In this document: one piece after another, positions 1-6,477 of the stretch | Layout: every line of letters begins with the position of its first letter | How positions within the stretch are numbered: the stretch's first letter is position 1 | Assembly: GCA_025464645.1 (NCBI GenBank) | Contig: JAODGF010000058.1 | Location: forward strand, 1-8,572 | From: Methanosarcinales archaeon | Lineage (GTDB): Archaea; Halobacteriota; Syntropharchaeia; Alkanophagales; Methanospirareceae | Length of the DNA: 8,572 nucleotides | Direction: 5' to 3' | Notes under the pieces: generated by a model | Databases searched by the model: none | What the model was told of the DNA's origin: nothing | What the model saw: only the letters and a program-made list of their open reading frames with translations | Program-made: the position numbers and the translations under genes

Positions 1-309
1 GCTTACGATAAAATTTCTGAAAGAGTTAGATGGTACGCACAGAAAAGGGGCTTCAAACACAATAAGGTCAATATTACCAGTGCACAAAAAAGGTGGGGGT
101 CTTGCTCTTCTAAGGGAAACTTAAATTTCTCATGGCGACTTGTTATGGCCCCTCTACCTGTGATAGATTATGTTGTTGTTCATGAACTTGTTCATCTTGA
201 AGAGAAAAACCATACAAAACCATTCTGGGCTAAGGTTAAGATGCTGATGCCCGACTATGAGAGGCATAAAGATTGGCTAAAGAAGAACTGCTATTTGTTG
301 AGGTTATAA
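1..309 (+). CDS. YgjP-like zinc metallopeptidase, C-terminal part (5' end outside window)
   Basis: The reading frame is open from the first base to TAA at 307-309, giving 102 residues without a start, so this is the C-terminal portion of a protein whose family is usually about 230-240 residues. The visible part is the catalytic half. HELVH at residues 61-65 is the HExxH zinc site (two His ligands plus the general-base Glu). It is followed by the family's N-H-x(3)-F-W signature at residues 70-76, and preceded by the conserved RWGSCSSKG-type segment at about residues 31-39. This combination is typical of the YgjP/DUF45 domain, a SprT-like gluzincin whose substrates are mostly unknown. Relatives often sit beside type I restriction genes, but the upstream neighbour is not visible here. 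Family assignment is strong; the biological role is not known from sequence. Confidence 0.9.
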   Translation, partial: AYDKISERVRWYAQKRGFKHNKVNITSAQKRWGSCSSKGNLNFSWRLVMAPLPVIDYVVVHELVHLEEKNHTKPFWAKVKMLMPDYERHKDWLKKNCYLLRL

Positions 310-326
310 CACGGAAATCCATTTAG

Positions 327-465
327 GCGTGCTTGGGCACTCTGCGGTGCTTCGCACTTTGCCCCTATTGGGTCACTTAGCAGCGGGTATGCGGTTCGCA
401 CCTTTGGTGCTCGCCCAAAAACCCCTCCGGGGCACTTCGCAAACACGGGCATTCTGCACCACGCT
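327..465. repeat. GC-rich, hairpin-dense intergenic element
   Basis: The 181-base gap between the metallopeptidase and truA is not simple AT-rich spacer. Bases 331-460 contain 79 G/C out of 130 (61%), well above the flanks. Three compact hairpins follow one another, each with a 3-base loop: GTGC/GCAC at 347-357, inside an outer GGGCA/TGCCC pairing at 335-364; GCACC/GGTGC at 398-410; CCCC/GGGG at 422-432. The word TTCGCA occurs three times (351, 395, 436). GGGCAYTCTGC occurs as a direct repeat at 335-345 and 447-457 with 10 of 11 bases identical. No hairpin is followed by a T-run on either strand, so these are not obvious terminators. It may be a dispersed palindromic intergenic repeat or a structured RNA; the sequence alone does not decide. 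Confidence 0.6.
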
Positions 466-490
466 GAAAATAGGATTTTGCAATTTACAT

Positions 491-1324
491 TTACACCATG
501 TCCCCCAACACCTCGGCAATCGTGGCATGAAAGACCAAATCCTTCTTTAGTCGTTCCGTTATTCTCCTCTTCGCATATTCATCTTCTACGAATTCGACAC
601 CATGATATGAAACGTTTTTCAGCACGAGCCCGAAAGCAGGTGCAGGTTCAATTTGCTCCTTTACACGCAGTTTCAACAGGTCTTCCACCCACTTTTTGTC
701 CTTCATGCCACTGCCGACCGTTCTTAATGCCGAAACTATTTTCCTTACCATCTTACGCAGAAAACCGCTTGCTTCTATATCTATGATAACAAACGATTTT
801 CTTTTTCCTATCTCTATCCGCTTTATCTCCCTTATCGGTGAGTGACCTTCATCCTCGTGCTGAGAGAAGTTAGAGAAATCATGTGCTCCGATAAACAATT
901 CCGATGCCTCTCGCATGCGTGTTAGAGCAGGGTCAGAAAATTCATCGGGTAAGAATAAAAAATACCGGTATTCACGACTTATAGCATCCTTGCGTGCATT
1001 AAATCCAGAATACGGTTTTGCGAGAGCAAATACCCATATATCATCCGGAAGCATACTGTTTATCATTCGTGGGGTCACGTTTGGGTTTGAAGTATCAAAG
1101 GAAACGACTTGAGAGAGCGCATGTACTCCCTTATCGGTCCTACCGGCAGCGGAATAATTCGCCGCTTTCCTGTCTCCGATAATCCCCAGTTTCTTTAATG
1201 CCTCGAAGAGTTCACTTTCTATGGTTGGCACCTCAGACTGAGGCTGAATCTGAAAACCGTGGTAATTAGTTCCAAGATAGCCAATTTTAAGTGCTACTCT
1301 TTCTATTCCTCGCTCTTCTTTCAT
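491..1324 (-). CDS. truA: tRNA pseudouridine synthase TruA
   Basis: This enzyme converts uridines at positions 38-40 of the tRNA anticodon arm to pseudouridine in the cytoplasm. From the ATG at 1324 it is 277 residues, normal for the family. GRTDKGVHA at residues 61-69 contains the catalytic Asp64. The N-terminal KIGYLGTNYHGFQIQ strand, the REYRYF segment near 117-122 and GFLRKMVRKI near 187-196 are all standard TruA blocks. The frame stays open upstream to an ATG at 1456, but the extra 44 residues are hydrophobic/basic, unlike TruA, and would overlap the divergent exchanger gene, so I reject that start. A GAGG lies directly against the chosen ATG, too close for a normal Shine-Dalgarno, so initiation may be on a short leader. 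After the family core there is a lysine/arginine-rich tail of about 30 residues. No clear terminator is visible beyond 491. Confidence 0.95.
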   Translation of the reverse strand: MKEERGIERVALKIGYLGTNYHGFQIQPQSEVPTIESELFEALKKLGIIGDRKAANYSAAGRTDKGVHALSQVVSFDTSNPNVTPRMINSMLPDDIWVFALAKPYSGFNARKDAISREYRYFLFLPDEFSDPALTRMREASELFIGAHDFSNFSQHEDEGHSPIREIKRIEIGKRKSFVIIDIEASGFLRKMVRKIVSALRTVGSGMKDKKWVEDLLKLRVKEQIEPAPAFGLVLKNVSYHGVEFVEDEYAKRRITERLKKDLVFHATIAEVLGDMV

Positions 1325-1409
1325 CCTCAAGGTTGTAAGTAATTTGAATTTGAAAAACTGTATAGTGATTCGTAGTTTAATAAGCTTAAAGATAAGAGGA
1401 GAGGATAAA
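1325..1409. promoter_or_regulatory. Divergent promoter region between truA and the exchanger
   Basis: These 85 AT-rich bases separate the chosen starts of two divergent genes, so both promoters should lie here. Candidate TATA-like words are TTTAATAA at 1377-1384 (readable on either strand) and GTATAG at 1360-1365. For the minus strand, the block around 1377-1384 would put transcription start roughly 30 bases before the truA ATG. None of these words is strong enough to fix a start site. Confidence 0.35.
1395..1404 (+). promoter_or_regulatory. Shine-Dalgarno that sets the exchanger start
   Basis: AGAGGAGAGG at 1395-1404 is a purine-rich ribosome binding site five bases before the ATG at 1410. 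The earlier in-frame ATG at 1344 has no such site and would add a stretch that belongs to the promoter region, so the site decides in favour of 1410. Confidence 0.75.
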
Positions 1410-2348
1410 ATGTACACGCTATCCATAAGTATTGCATTTCTGGTCATGTCTTTCATAATACTAAATTACAGCACTGATTATTTCGTAAGGGGATTGGGCG
1501 TACTTTCTAAAAGATTTAAAATCCCCGGGTCTATTGTGGGCGCAACAATTGCAGCGATGGGGAGTAGCGCACCCGAATTCGGGACATCTGCTTTTTCTGT
1601 TGCATTTGAAGCCCCCACGATAGGTCTGGGGACAATCATTGGCTCTGCGATATTCAACATTACACTGCTCGTTGCCATTTCGGTTTGGATTCGGGAATGT
1701 AGTGTGAGCCGAGATGTTCTTCATCGAGATGGCTTATTTTATCTCCTTGCGGTACTCATAACCATCATTTGCATGTGGGATGGAAAAATCTCGCGATATG
1801 AGGCAATCTCATGGACATGCCTTTACGCGGTCTATCTTGCATGGCTAATATGGGATGCGAAAAGGAAAAAAGAGGAGTTCCTGGGGGATATGGAGATACC
1901 ATCGAATAAGAAAGGAGCGGTATACCTGGTAGGCGGTCTCCTATTCATTATCCTTGCGGCAGGGTTGCTCGTGCGTTCAACGATAACGATTACAGAAATT
2001 ATGGGCATACCAGAAAGTCTTTTTAGTCTGGTAATCATCGCCATAGGTACTTCCATATCAGATCTTTTCATCTCAATTCATGCAGCGAGAAATGGTATGG
2101 GAAGTTTAGCAATCTCTAATGCCATAGGGAGCAACACGTTCGATATTTTAGCATGCTTGGGAATACCGTTATCTTTCCGTGCAGAAACCACAGTGGTTGG
2201 AGACATTGGAATATCCATGCCCTACCTCCTCGGTTCTTTCCTTATATTCCTCCTGCTCGTTAGAATTGGGTGGCACCTGAACAAAAGAGATGCTTACATC
2301 CTCCTCGCTGTATATGTCGCGTATATCATGATTATTTTACCACTGTAA
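1410..2348 (+). CDS. Na+/Ca2+-type cation exchanger (CaCA superfamily)
   Basis: This 312-residue membrane protein should exchange Ca2+ for Na+ (or another monovalent cation) across the cytoplasmic membrane. About ten hydrophobic segments are visible, split by a charged cytoplasmic loop at roughly residues 149-169, with one alpha repeat in each half. Alpha-1 carries MGSSAPE at 50-56 (Glu56 ion ligand) and GTIIGSAIFN at 74-83. Alpha-2 carries AIGTSISD at 211-218 (Asp218) and GSNTFDILACLGIP at 240-253. Prokaryotic exchangers such as NCX_Mj have Glu at both ligand positions. The Glu/Asp pair and the GSSAPE and GSNxFDIL wording here are closer to eukaryotic NCX/NCKX repeats. The order of the two repeats is normal and no frameshift is seen. 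It is a single gene convergent with the envelope operon. Transport family is secure; ion specificity is inference. Confidence 0.92.
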   Translation: MYTLSISIAFLVMSFIILNYSTDYFVRGLGVLSKRFKIPGSIVGATIAAMGSSAPEFGTSAFSVAFEAPTIGLGTIIGSAIFNITLLVAISVWIRECSVSRDVLHRDGLFYLLAVLITIICMWDGKISRYEAISWTCLYAVYLAWLIWDAKRKKEEFLGDMEIPSNKKGAVYLVGGLLFIILAAGLLVRSTITITEIMGIPESLFSLVIIAIGTSISDLFISIHAARNGMGSLAISNAIGSNTFDILACLGIPLSFRAETTVVGDIGISMPYLLGSFLIFLLLVRIGWHLNKRDAYILLAVYVAYIMIILPL

Positions 2349-2362
2349 ACGCCACAGCCATG

Positions 2363-2371
2363 AAAAAAAAA
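2363..2371 (-). terminator. Oligo-T terminator after the RND-like gene
   Basis: The plus strand has nine A in a row at 2363-2371, which reads as a T9 run on the minus strand about 30 bases after the TAG of the RND-like gene. U-rich tracts terminate archaeal transcription. A 6-bp inverted repeat (GCCACA at 2351-2356, TGTGGC at 2385-2390) flanks it, but its 28-base loop makes a classical hairpin doubtful. The plus strand has only a T4 run here, so the exchanger transcript has no comparable stop. Confidence 0.5.
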
Positions 2372-2399
2372 TAAAGATGAATTTTGTGGCAGCAATTGA

Positions 2400-3455
2400 C
2401 TATTCCATCGTCACCTCTATCATCGGACCGCCAGTAATATCCACCGATATACCCGGGGGGCTCGCTATATTTGTTACTTCCCTTAACTCTTCTACTATCT
2501 TCTCCGTATCCACATCATCTAAGAGGTTCAGCCTCACAAGTGTCATAGAATAGTCTTCGCTAATATAATCACGTATCCTTTGCTCTGTGATTTTATCTTT
2601 CTCTAACTCTTTCAAGAGTGACTTAACACTGCTCAACGAATTGGGTATTTGACCGGCATTCGCTTCTTTTATAACATCCGCCGCACTCTCAGCACGCAGA
2701 ACACCATGAACAAGCCTTGCCCTCTCGGCGAGCAAATCAACGTATCTCAATACCTCAGGGTCTCGGATATCTCTGATCTCTTCTGAACTTGCATATCGCG
2801 GCTTTGTTTCCACCACTATGGTCACCCTGCGCAAGCTACCCGGAAATTGATCCTTTATTATCTCATATGCTTGGGTATCGACACCCGTTATTCTATATTT
2901 CACACCTGCTGGCTTTGTAATAGAATCTATGTCATCCTGTATCCTTCCTGTTACTTCCTTCTCTTCTCTTGTTCCTGCTATTGGTCTGACTTTTAGCAGC
3001 ATAACACTGAAATCACGGTTAATAAAACCTTCTAACTGTGACGATGTGAAATTTCCAGCTAAAACTTTTTCTACTTTTTCCAGACCATCTGGCACCCCTT
3101 CTTCAAATGGAGGAGCAATTGACTGAACTCGTTCAATAGATATTTCATTCTCAAGCCGTTTGTGCAATTCAACCACTGATTCCACCACTTTTGGGTCCCT
3201 TATGTCCCTGGGTATATCTTCTGCGGTGGTTTCCTCGTCCAAACAGACCGCTATGTAAATCGTCTCTTCCCCACCGAATTTACTCGCTACTCGCTCTTGC
3301 AAAACGAAAGCAGGTAAATCCTCTGGTATTTCTTTCCTCATGTTACTTTGAGAAAGCAGATTGGTCATGCCGTAGCCTAAAAACACCGCTATTATCAGCC
3401 ACGCTATGAATATCTTCTTATAATGCTGACGGAGGAAAGCAGCTAATTTTGTCAA
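2400..3455 (-). CDS. Reduced RND/MMPL-like protein: one membrane segment plus two porter ectodomains
   Basis: The 351-residue protein resembles the extracytoplasmic parts of an archaeal RND superfamily exporter (HAE3/MMPL type). A basic N-terminus and one hydrophobic helix at about 14-30 match RND TM1, followed by the usual IPEDLPAF segment at 43-50. Two related porter domains follow, roughly 60-203 and 207-347. Shared landmarks are IRDPKVV (85) against IRDPEVL (230), NRDFSVMLLKV (146-156) against SEDYSMTLVRL (299-309), and GVKYRITG (184-191) against GISVDITG (335-342). A normal RND places five or more helices after each porter domain; here none is present, so it cannot form a proton-driven pump alone. 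The only plausible start is TTG at 3455, with GAAAGG just upstream and an in-frame stop at 3480-3482. It is the last gene of the cluster, 30 bases after the PGF-CTERM protein. It may be a genuine short scaffold or adaptor form, or the product of in-frame deletion. Confidence 0.75.
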   Translation of the reverse strand: MTKLAAFLRQHYKKIFIAWLIIAVFLGYGMTNLLSQSNMRKEIPEDLPAFVLQERVASKFGGEETIYIAVCLDEETTAEDIPRDIRDPKVVESVVELHKRLENEISIERVQSIAPPFEEGVPDGLEKVEKVLAGNFTSSQLEGFINRDFSVMLLKVRPIAGTREEKEVTGRIQDDIDSITKPAGVKYRITGVDTQAYEIIKDQFPGSLRRVTIVVETKPRYASSEEIRDIRDPEVLRYVDLLAERARLVHGVLRAESAADVIKEANAGQIPNSLSSVKSLLKELEKDKITEQRIRDYISEDYSMTLVRLNLLDDVDTEKIVEELREVTNIASPPGISVDITGGPMIEVTME

Positions 3456-3485
3456 TTTCCTTTCTATGCCTACCTTTTTCTAAAA

Positions 3486-4763
3486 TTACCCATTCTCCTT
3501 TTTTCTTAGTGCGATAAAAAAGAAAACGAGGAGAAGTGCGATAAAAGAGACAAAAGCCTCAAATCCCGGAATAGGCGAATTTCCTGAACTGCTTGACGTT
3601 ACTTCCATTTGAATTTGCTTATCGAAGGTATATACATTATCATCTCCTAAGTCACGGTCTCCAGTGCACCTTATCTCCAGACCTTGCTGGTATATCTTCT
3701 TCACTGCGTCTTTATCCACATCAAACTCCAATATCGCATCGCCTGTCTCATTCACTTTCAAATTGCCCACGTGATCGCTCGTCACAACGTAATCAAAAGG
3801 CACATCCGCTTCTCCTGTTACCCGAACGCTAACCGATTCTCCTTCCTCTGAACCCACATTCTTTACCCTTACATGCAGAATAACGTGATCCCCAGCGCTT
3901 ATGTTCGCGGGCTCGGTATAGTAAGAAGCAATCTCTAAGTCCGGCTTTCGCTCCACTAATACGTCTACACTCATTACCCCTCGGTATTCTACATTCTCTG
4001 TATCCTTAAATCTTATCACCAGCGGGATGCTGTACGTCCCCGCATCTATATTATCCGCGACATCAACATGAAATATAGCCTTTGCGGCATAGCCTGAGCT
4101 TAACCGCCCTACATATGCACGGTCAGTTCCAGACCAGGAAGGCGCGAATTGTTCATTGCATATCAATTTCGCCTCGACATCCTTTGCATCTGCTTCTCCA
4201 CTGTTTTCTATATATACTATTACTCTAACATCCTCATCTCCAGGTCTTACGTGTGTGGGCTCAGTGTACACATTTCCAACGTTTATTAGCACACTTCCTA
4301 TTATATTAAAGGATATATCGAAATAAGCCGGCCACTGTCTTGGCGTTGATTCATAGCCCTTCGTGGGATTAAAATAATATTCATTCCATAAGCACATAAC
4401 AGGTATGGAATAAACACCATTAGGAGTCCCTTCTGCTACGTGAACATTAATTTTTACCTCTTTTGAGCACCAGGAATTCAACGTATTTATTTGACTTACC
4501 GTAGATCCTATAACGGATACATTCCCTGTGCCTTCAAATATTAACCTGACATCTCTCGCATCCCTGCCCCCGTTGTTCTTCACGGTCAAAACCACTTCCT
4601 TCGTCTCTCCGGGATGGAACTCAGTTGGGTTCACATCTGTTATAATGACAGAAGAGAACGCACCACTAACTGGCATTACGACTGCGAATGAGAAAGCGAA
4701 TAGGTAGATGCATATCGCCGCTACTACAAATATCCTTCTCCACATATCCCTTTTTTGTTCCAT
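3486..4763 (-). CDS. PGF-CTERM surface protein with three COG1361/NEW3-like repeats
   Basis: The 425-residue protein has an N-terminal hydrophobic signal (about 11-35). Three Ig-like CARDB/NEW3 repeats follow at roughly 38-126, 159-252 and 276-388. Each opens with a pattern like TEPxxxxPGD, then a V-x-V-x-N-x-G strand (VKNNGG at 61-66, IENSGE at 185-190, VKNVGS at 300-305). The C-terminus has a serine-rich linker, PGF at 399-401, a hydrophobic helix to about 419 and a basic end (RKK). That is the PGF-CTERM layout cut by archaeosortase A and replaced by a lipid anchor, so the mature protein should sit on the outer face of the membrane. In archaea, COG1361 proteins are often encoded beside RND transporters, as here. 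The ATG at 4763 lies 11 bases after the rhodanese stop without a clear Shine-Dalgarno; an ATG six codons later (Met7) is an alternative. Confidence 0.88.
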   Translation of the reverse strand: MEQKRDMWRRIFVVAAICIYLFAFSFAVVMPVSGAFSSVIITDVNPTEFHPGETKEVVLTVKNNGGRDARDVRLIFEGTGNVSVIGSTVSQINTLNSWCSKEVKINVHVAEGTPNGVYSIPVMCLWNEYYFNPTKGYESTPRQWPAYFDISFNIIGSVLINVGNVYTEPTHVRPGDEDVRVIVYIENSGEADAKDVEAKLICNEQFAPSWSGTDRAYVGRLSSGYAAKAIFHVDVADNIDAGTYSIPLVIRFKDTENVEYRGVMSVDVLVERKPDLEIASYYTEPANISAGDHVILHVRVKNVGSEEGESVSVRVTGEADVPFDYVVTSDHVGNLKVNETGDAILEFDVDKDAVKKIYQQGLEIRCTGDRDLGDDNVYTFDKQIQMEVTSSSSGNSPIPGFEAFVSFIALLLVFFFIALRKKENG

Positions 4764-4774
4764 TTGTATTTGTA

Positions 4775-6466
4775 TTATGGGCTAACTGATGATATTACAA
4801 AATCCGCGGCATCCTCAATCTCCGCTTTATTAAATTTTCTGTCGGTTGCGGTGACGCTTACATAATAAGTACCGATTTCCCAATATCGCGATAATTTCAT
4901 TTCGCTAATATACCTTCCGTCTCTATCAGGATCGCTAAGGGGAATATTTTTCAGCACAGTTTCGTTGTTACGTTTAATCTGAGCGGTAACCCCCATAATG
5001 CCAGAGGGGTCTGAAATATTTGCAGAGATCATTATCTCGCTATCAGGGTGTGCTAAGTGGGGGCTCACACAAACATTCGAAATCAAAGGTCCATCAATGT
5101 CTGTCGCCACTTCAATCCTTGCTGCATTCTTTTTCGCTGTTTTTATTCGCCCATCGCTTGCCTCGATATCCACATAGTAGGTTCCATCTTCTACTAAGAA
5201 GGTCTGCCATTCTCCCGTATATCTTCCATCTTCGTCATAATCATTCATGGCAACCGTCTCATTGACTACACCCACTTTATGAATGTATGCCCGGACAAAA
5301 GAATTGCTGGTCTCTAACGAAGGAAAGGTGTATGGAGCACTATTACTTTTATTCCAGGAGAAGAACGGGTTGGAAATATAAGCAGCATTACGATAGCCAG
5401 AAAAAAGCAATGTTCTTGATGTTCCGTTTTCCCTTTTAAGAGTAGGGATTTTAACCTCTGCAAATATCTTTACCGGGGTCCCGGTGTAAACAAAACTTGG
5501 ACTTACGCTGACATTTGAGATCGTTATTGCCGGTACCGGGTGAGTTTTGCTCCATATGTTCCATGAGCCGTCATAGTTTCGCACTTTATAGCCCATCAAA
5601 CGCAATGCAAGGTATAAAAAGGATGATCTCGCTCCAGACCTGCAATATACGACAGTTTCTCTGCTCTTATCCAACCCTTTGCCCAGGAAAAGATACTTTA
5701 AATCGTAAGCGCCCTTCATCCGGAAGCCATCTCTGAAAAGGAGTTCATAATCCAAGTTGATTGCACCGTCAATATGTCCAGCATTGTATTCCTCAGCCGT
5801 TCTTGCGTCCACTATCTGGACCCGCGTGTTATTAAGATTATTTTGAACCCAATCAGTGTCTGCAAACTCATCTTCTCTCGGTTTTGCTATATACGCAGTG
5901 GGGGGTCTCGTCGTCACGCTCTTCGTGCATCCATAAGTAGCGCACCAGGCATCGAACCCGCCATCGAGGACAGAAACGTTTTCCTGCCCGAGATATTCGA
6001 GCATCCATGCGACATAAGAAGATGCTGGAAGACCACCACAGGGCTTACAAGTATCGCTATACACAATTACCCTATTCGCACGACTTATTCCATTCTCGCC
6101 TAATTTCTCTGCTGCCTCCTCCAAAGGGATGAGAACGCCGTTTTCTCCCCTGAAAGAATACCACGGTAAATTTATTGCACCCGGGATGTGCCCCGCAGCA
6201 TATTTTTCAGGAGACCGAACATCAATGATTACGACACTGGGGTCCCCACTGGGGCTGATGCTTTCGTCGTCGATGTAAGCTATAAGATTTCGATTCTCAT
6301 ATTGACCTCCGGTAGGGCGAACAGGAATGGGAGTAGGAGCAGGTTCTTCAATGGGCGTATCCGAAGGTGGCGGACAAAAAGGGCAATAGCAGCACCCTGT
6401 GGGGATCACAACCGTTACCGCTAATAGTATTATGCTCAGAGCCACAAAAGAAGTCTTTCTTTTCAT
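4775..6466 (-). CDS. Exported tandem-rhodanese protein with two Ig-like domains
   Basis: 563 residues. The N-terminus is a signal sequence with TGC at 23-25, an imperfect lipobox, followed by a cysteine cluster (Cys25, 26, 28, 31) and a proline-rich linker to about 52. Rhodanese domain 1 (about 57-180) has IDVRSPEKYAAGHIPGAINL at 81-100, but Ser137 occupies the usual catalytic Cys position and the loop carries CKPC at 140-143. Rhodanese domain 2 (about 205-310) has an intact loop, CRSGARSS at 275-282, with Cys275 as the persulfide-forming residue. Two Ig-like domains follow (about 313-455 and 458-560), each with a DxDxDGRY motif (409-416, 512-519) and a GTYYV strand (428-432, 532-536). Eight N-glycosylation sequons are present, six of them in the Ig-like half. 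Sulfur transfer outside the cell is the expected activity; the acceptor is unknown. A start at 6466 is supported by AGGGGGA. Confidence 0.88.
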   Translation of the reverse strand: MKRKTSFVALSIILLAVTVVIPTGCCYCPFCPPPSDTPIEEPAPTPIPVRPTGGQYENRNLIAYIDDESISPSGDPSVVIIDVRSPEKYAAGHIPGAINLPWYSFRGENGVLIPLEEAAEKLGENGISRANRVIVYSDTCKPCGGLPASSYVAWMLEYLGQENVSVLDGGFDAWCATYGCTKSVTTRPPTAYIAKPREDEFADTDWVQNNLNNTRVQIVDARTAEEYNAGHIDGAINLDYELLFRDGFRMKGAYDLKYLFLGKGLDKSRETVVYCRSGARSSFLYLALRLMGYKVRNYDGSWNIWSKTHPVPAITISNVSVSPSFVYTGTPVKIFAEVKIPTLKRENGTSRTLLFSGYRNAAYISNPFFSWNKSNSAPYTFPSLETSNSFVRAYIHKVGVVNETVAMNDYDEDGRYTGEWQTFLVEDGTYYVDIEASDGRIKTAKKNAARIEVATDIDGPLISNVCVSPHLAHPDSEIMISANISDPSGIMGVTAQIKRNNETVLKNIPLSDPDRDGRYISEMKLSRYWEIGTYYVSVTATDRKFNKAEIEDAADFVISSVSP

Positions 6467-6470
6467 TTTT

Positions 6471-6477
6471 TCCCCCT
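6471..6477 (-). promoter_or_regulatory. Shine-Dalgarno of the rhodanese gene
   Basis: The minus strand reads AGGGGGA at 6477-6471, four bases before the ATG at 6466. It overlaps the TAG stop of the acylphosphatase gene (6478-6476), which suggests translational coupling. Confidence 0.65.

Noticed and set aside
327..465. Integron attC-like site or CRISPR remnant
   Set aside because: No integrase, no core-site pattern and no regular spacing of repeats; the 10/11 direct repeat occurs only twice.
329..550. 73-codon plus-strand frame across the GC-rich intergenic element
   Set aside because: It spans hairpins and repeats, runs into truA antisense, and has no ribosome binding site or recognisable domain.
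1325..1456. Upstream ATG at 1456 extending TruA by 44 residues
   Set aside because: The extension does not resemble TruA, covers the whole divergent promoter region and overlaps the exchanger start.
2351..2390. GCCACA/TGTGGC inverted repeat as a bidirectional hairpin terminator
   Set aside because: Six pairs around a 28-base loop is weak; only the minus-strand T9 run inside it is a convincing stop signal.
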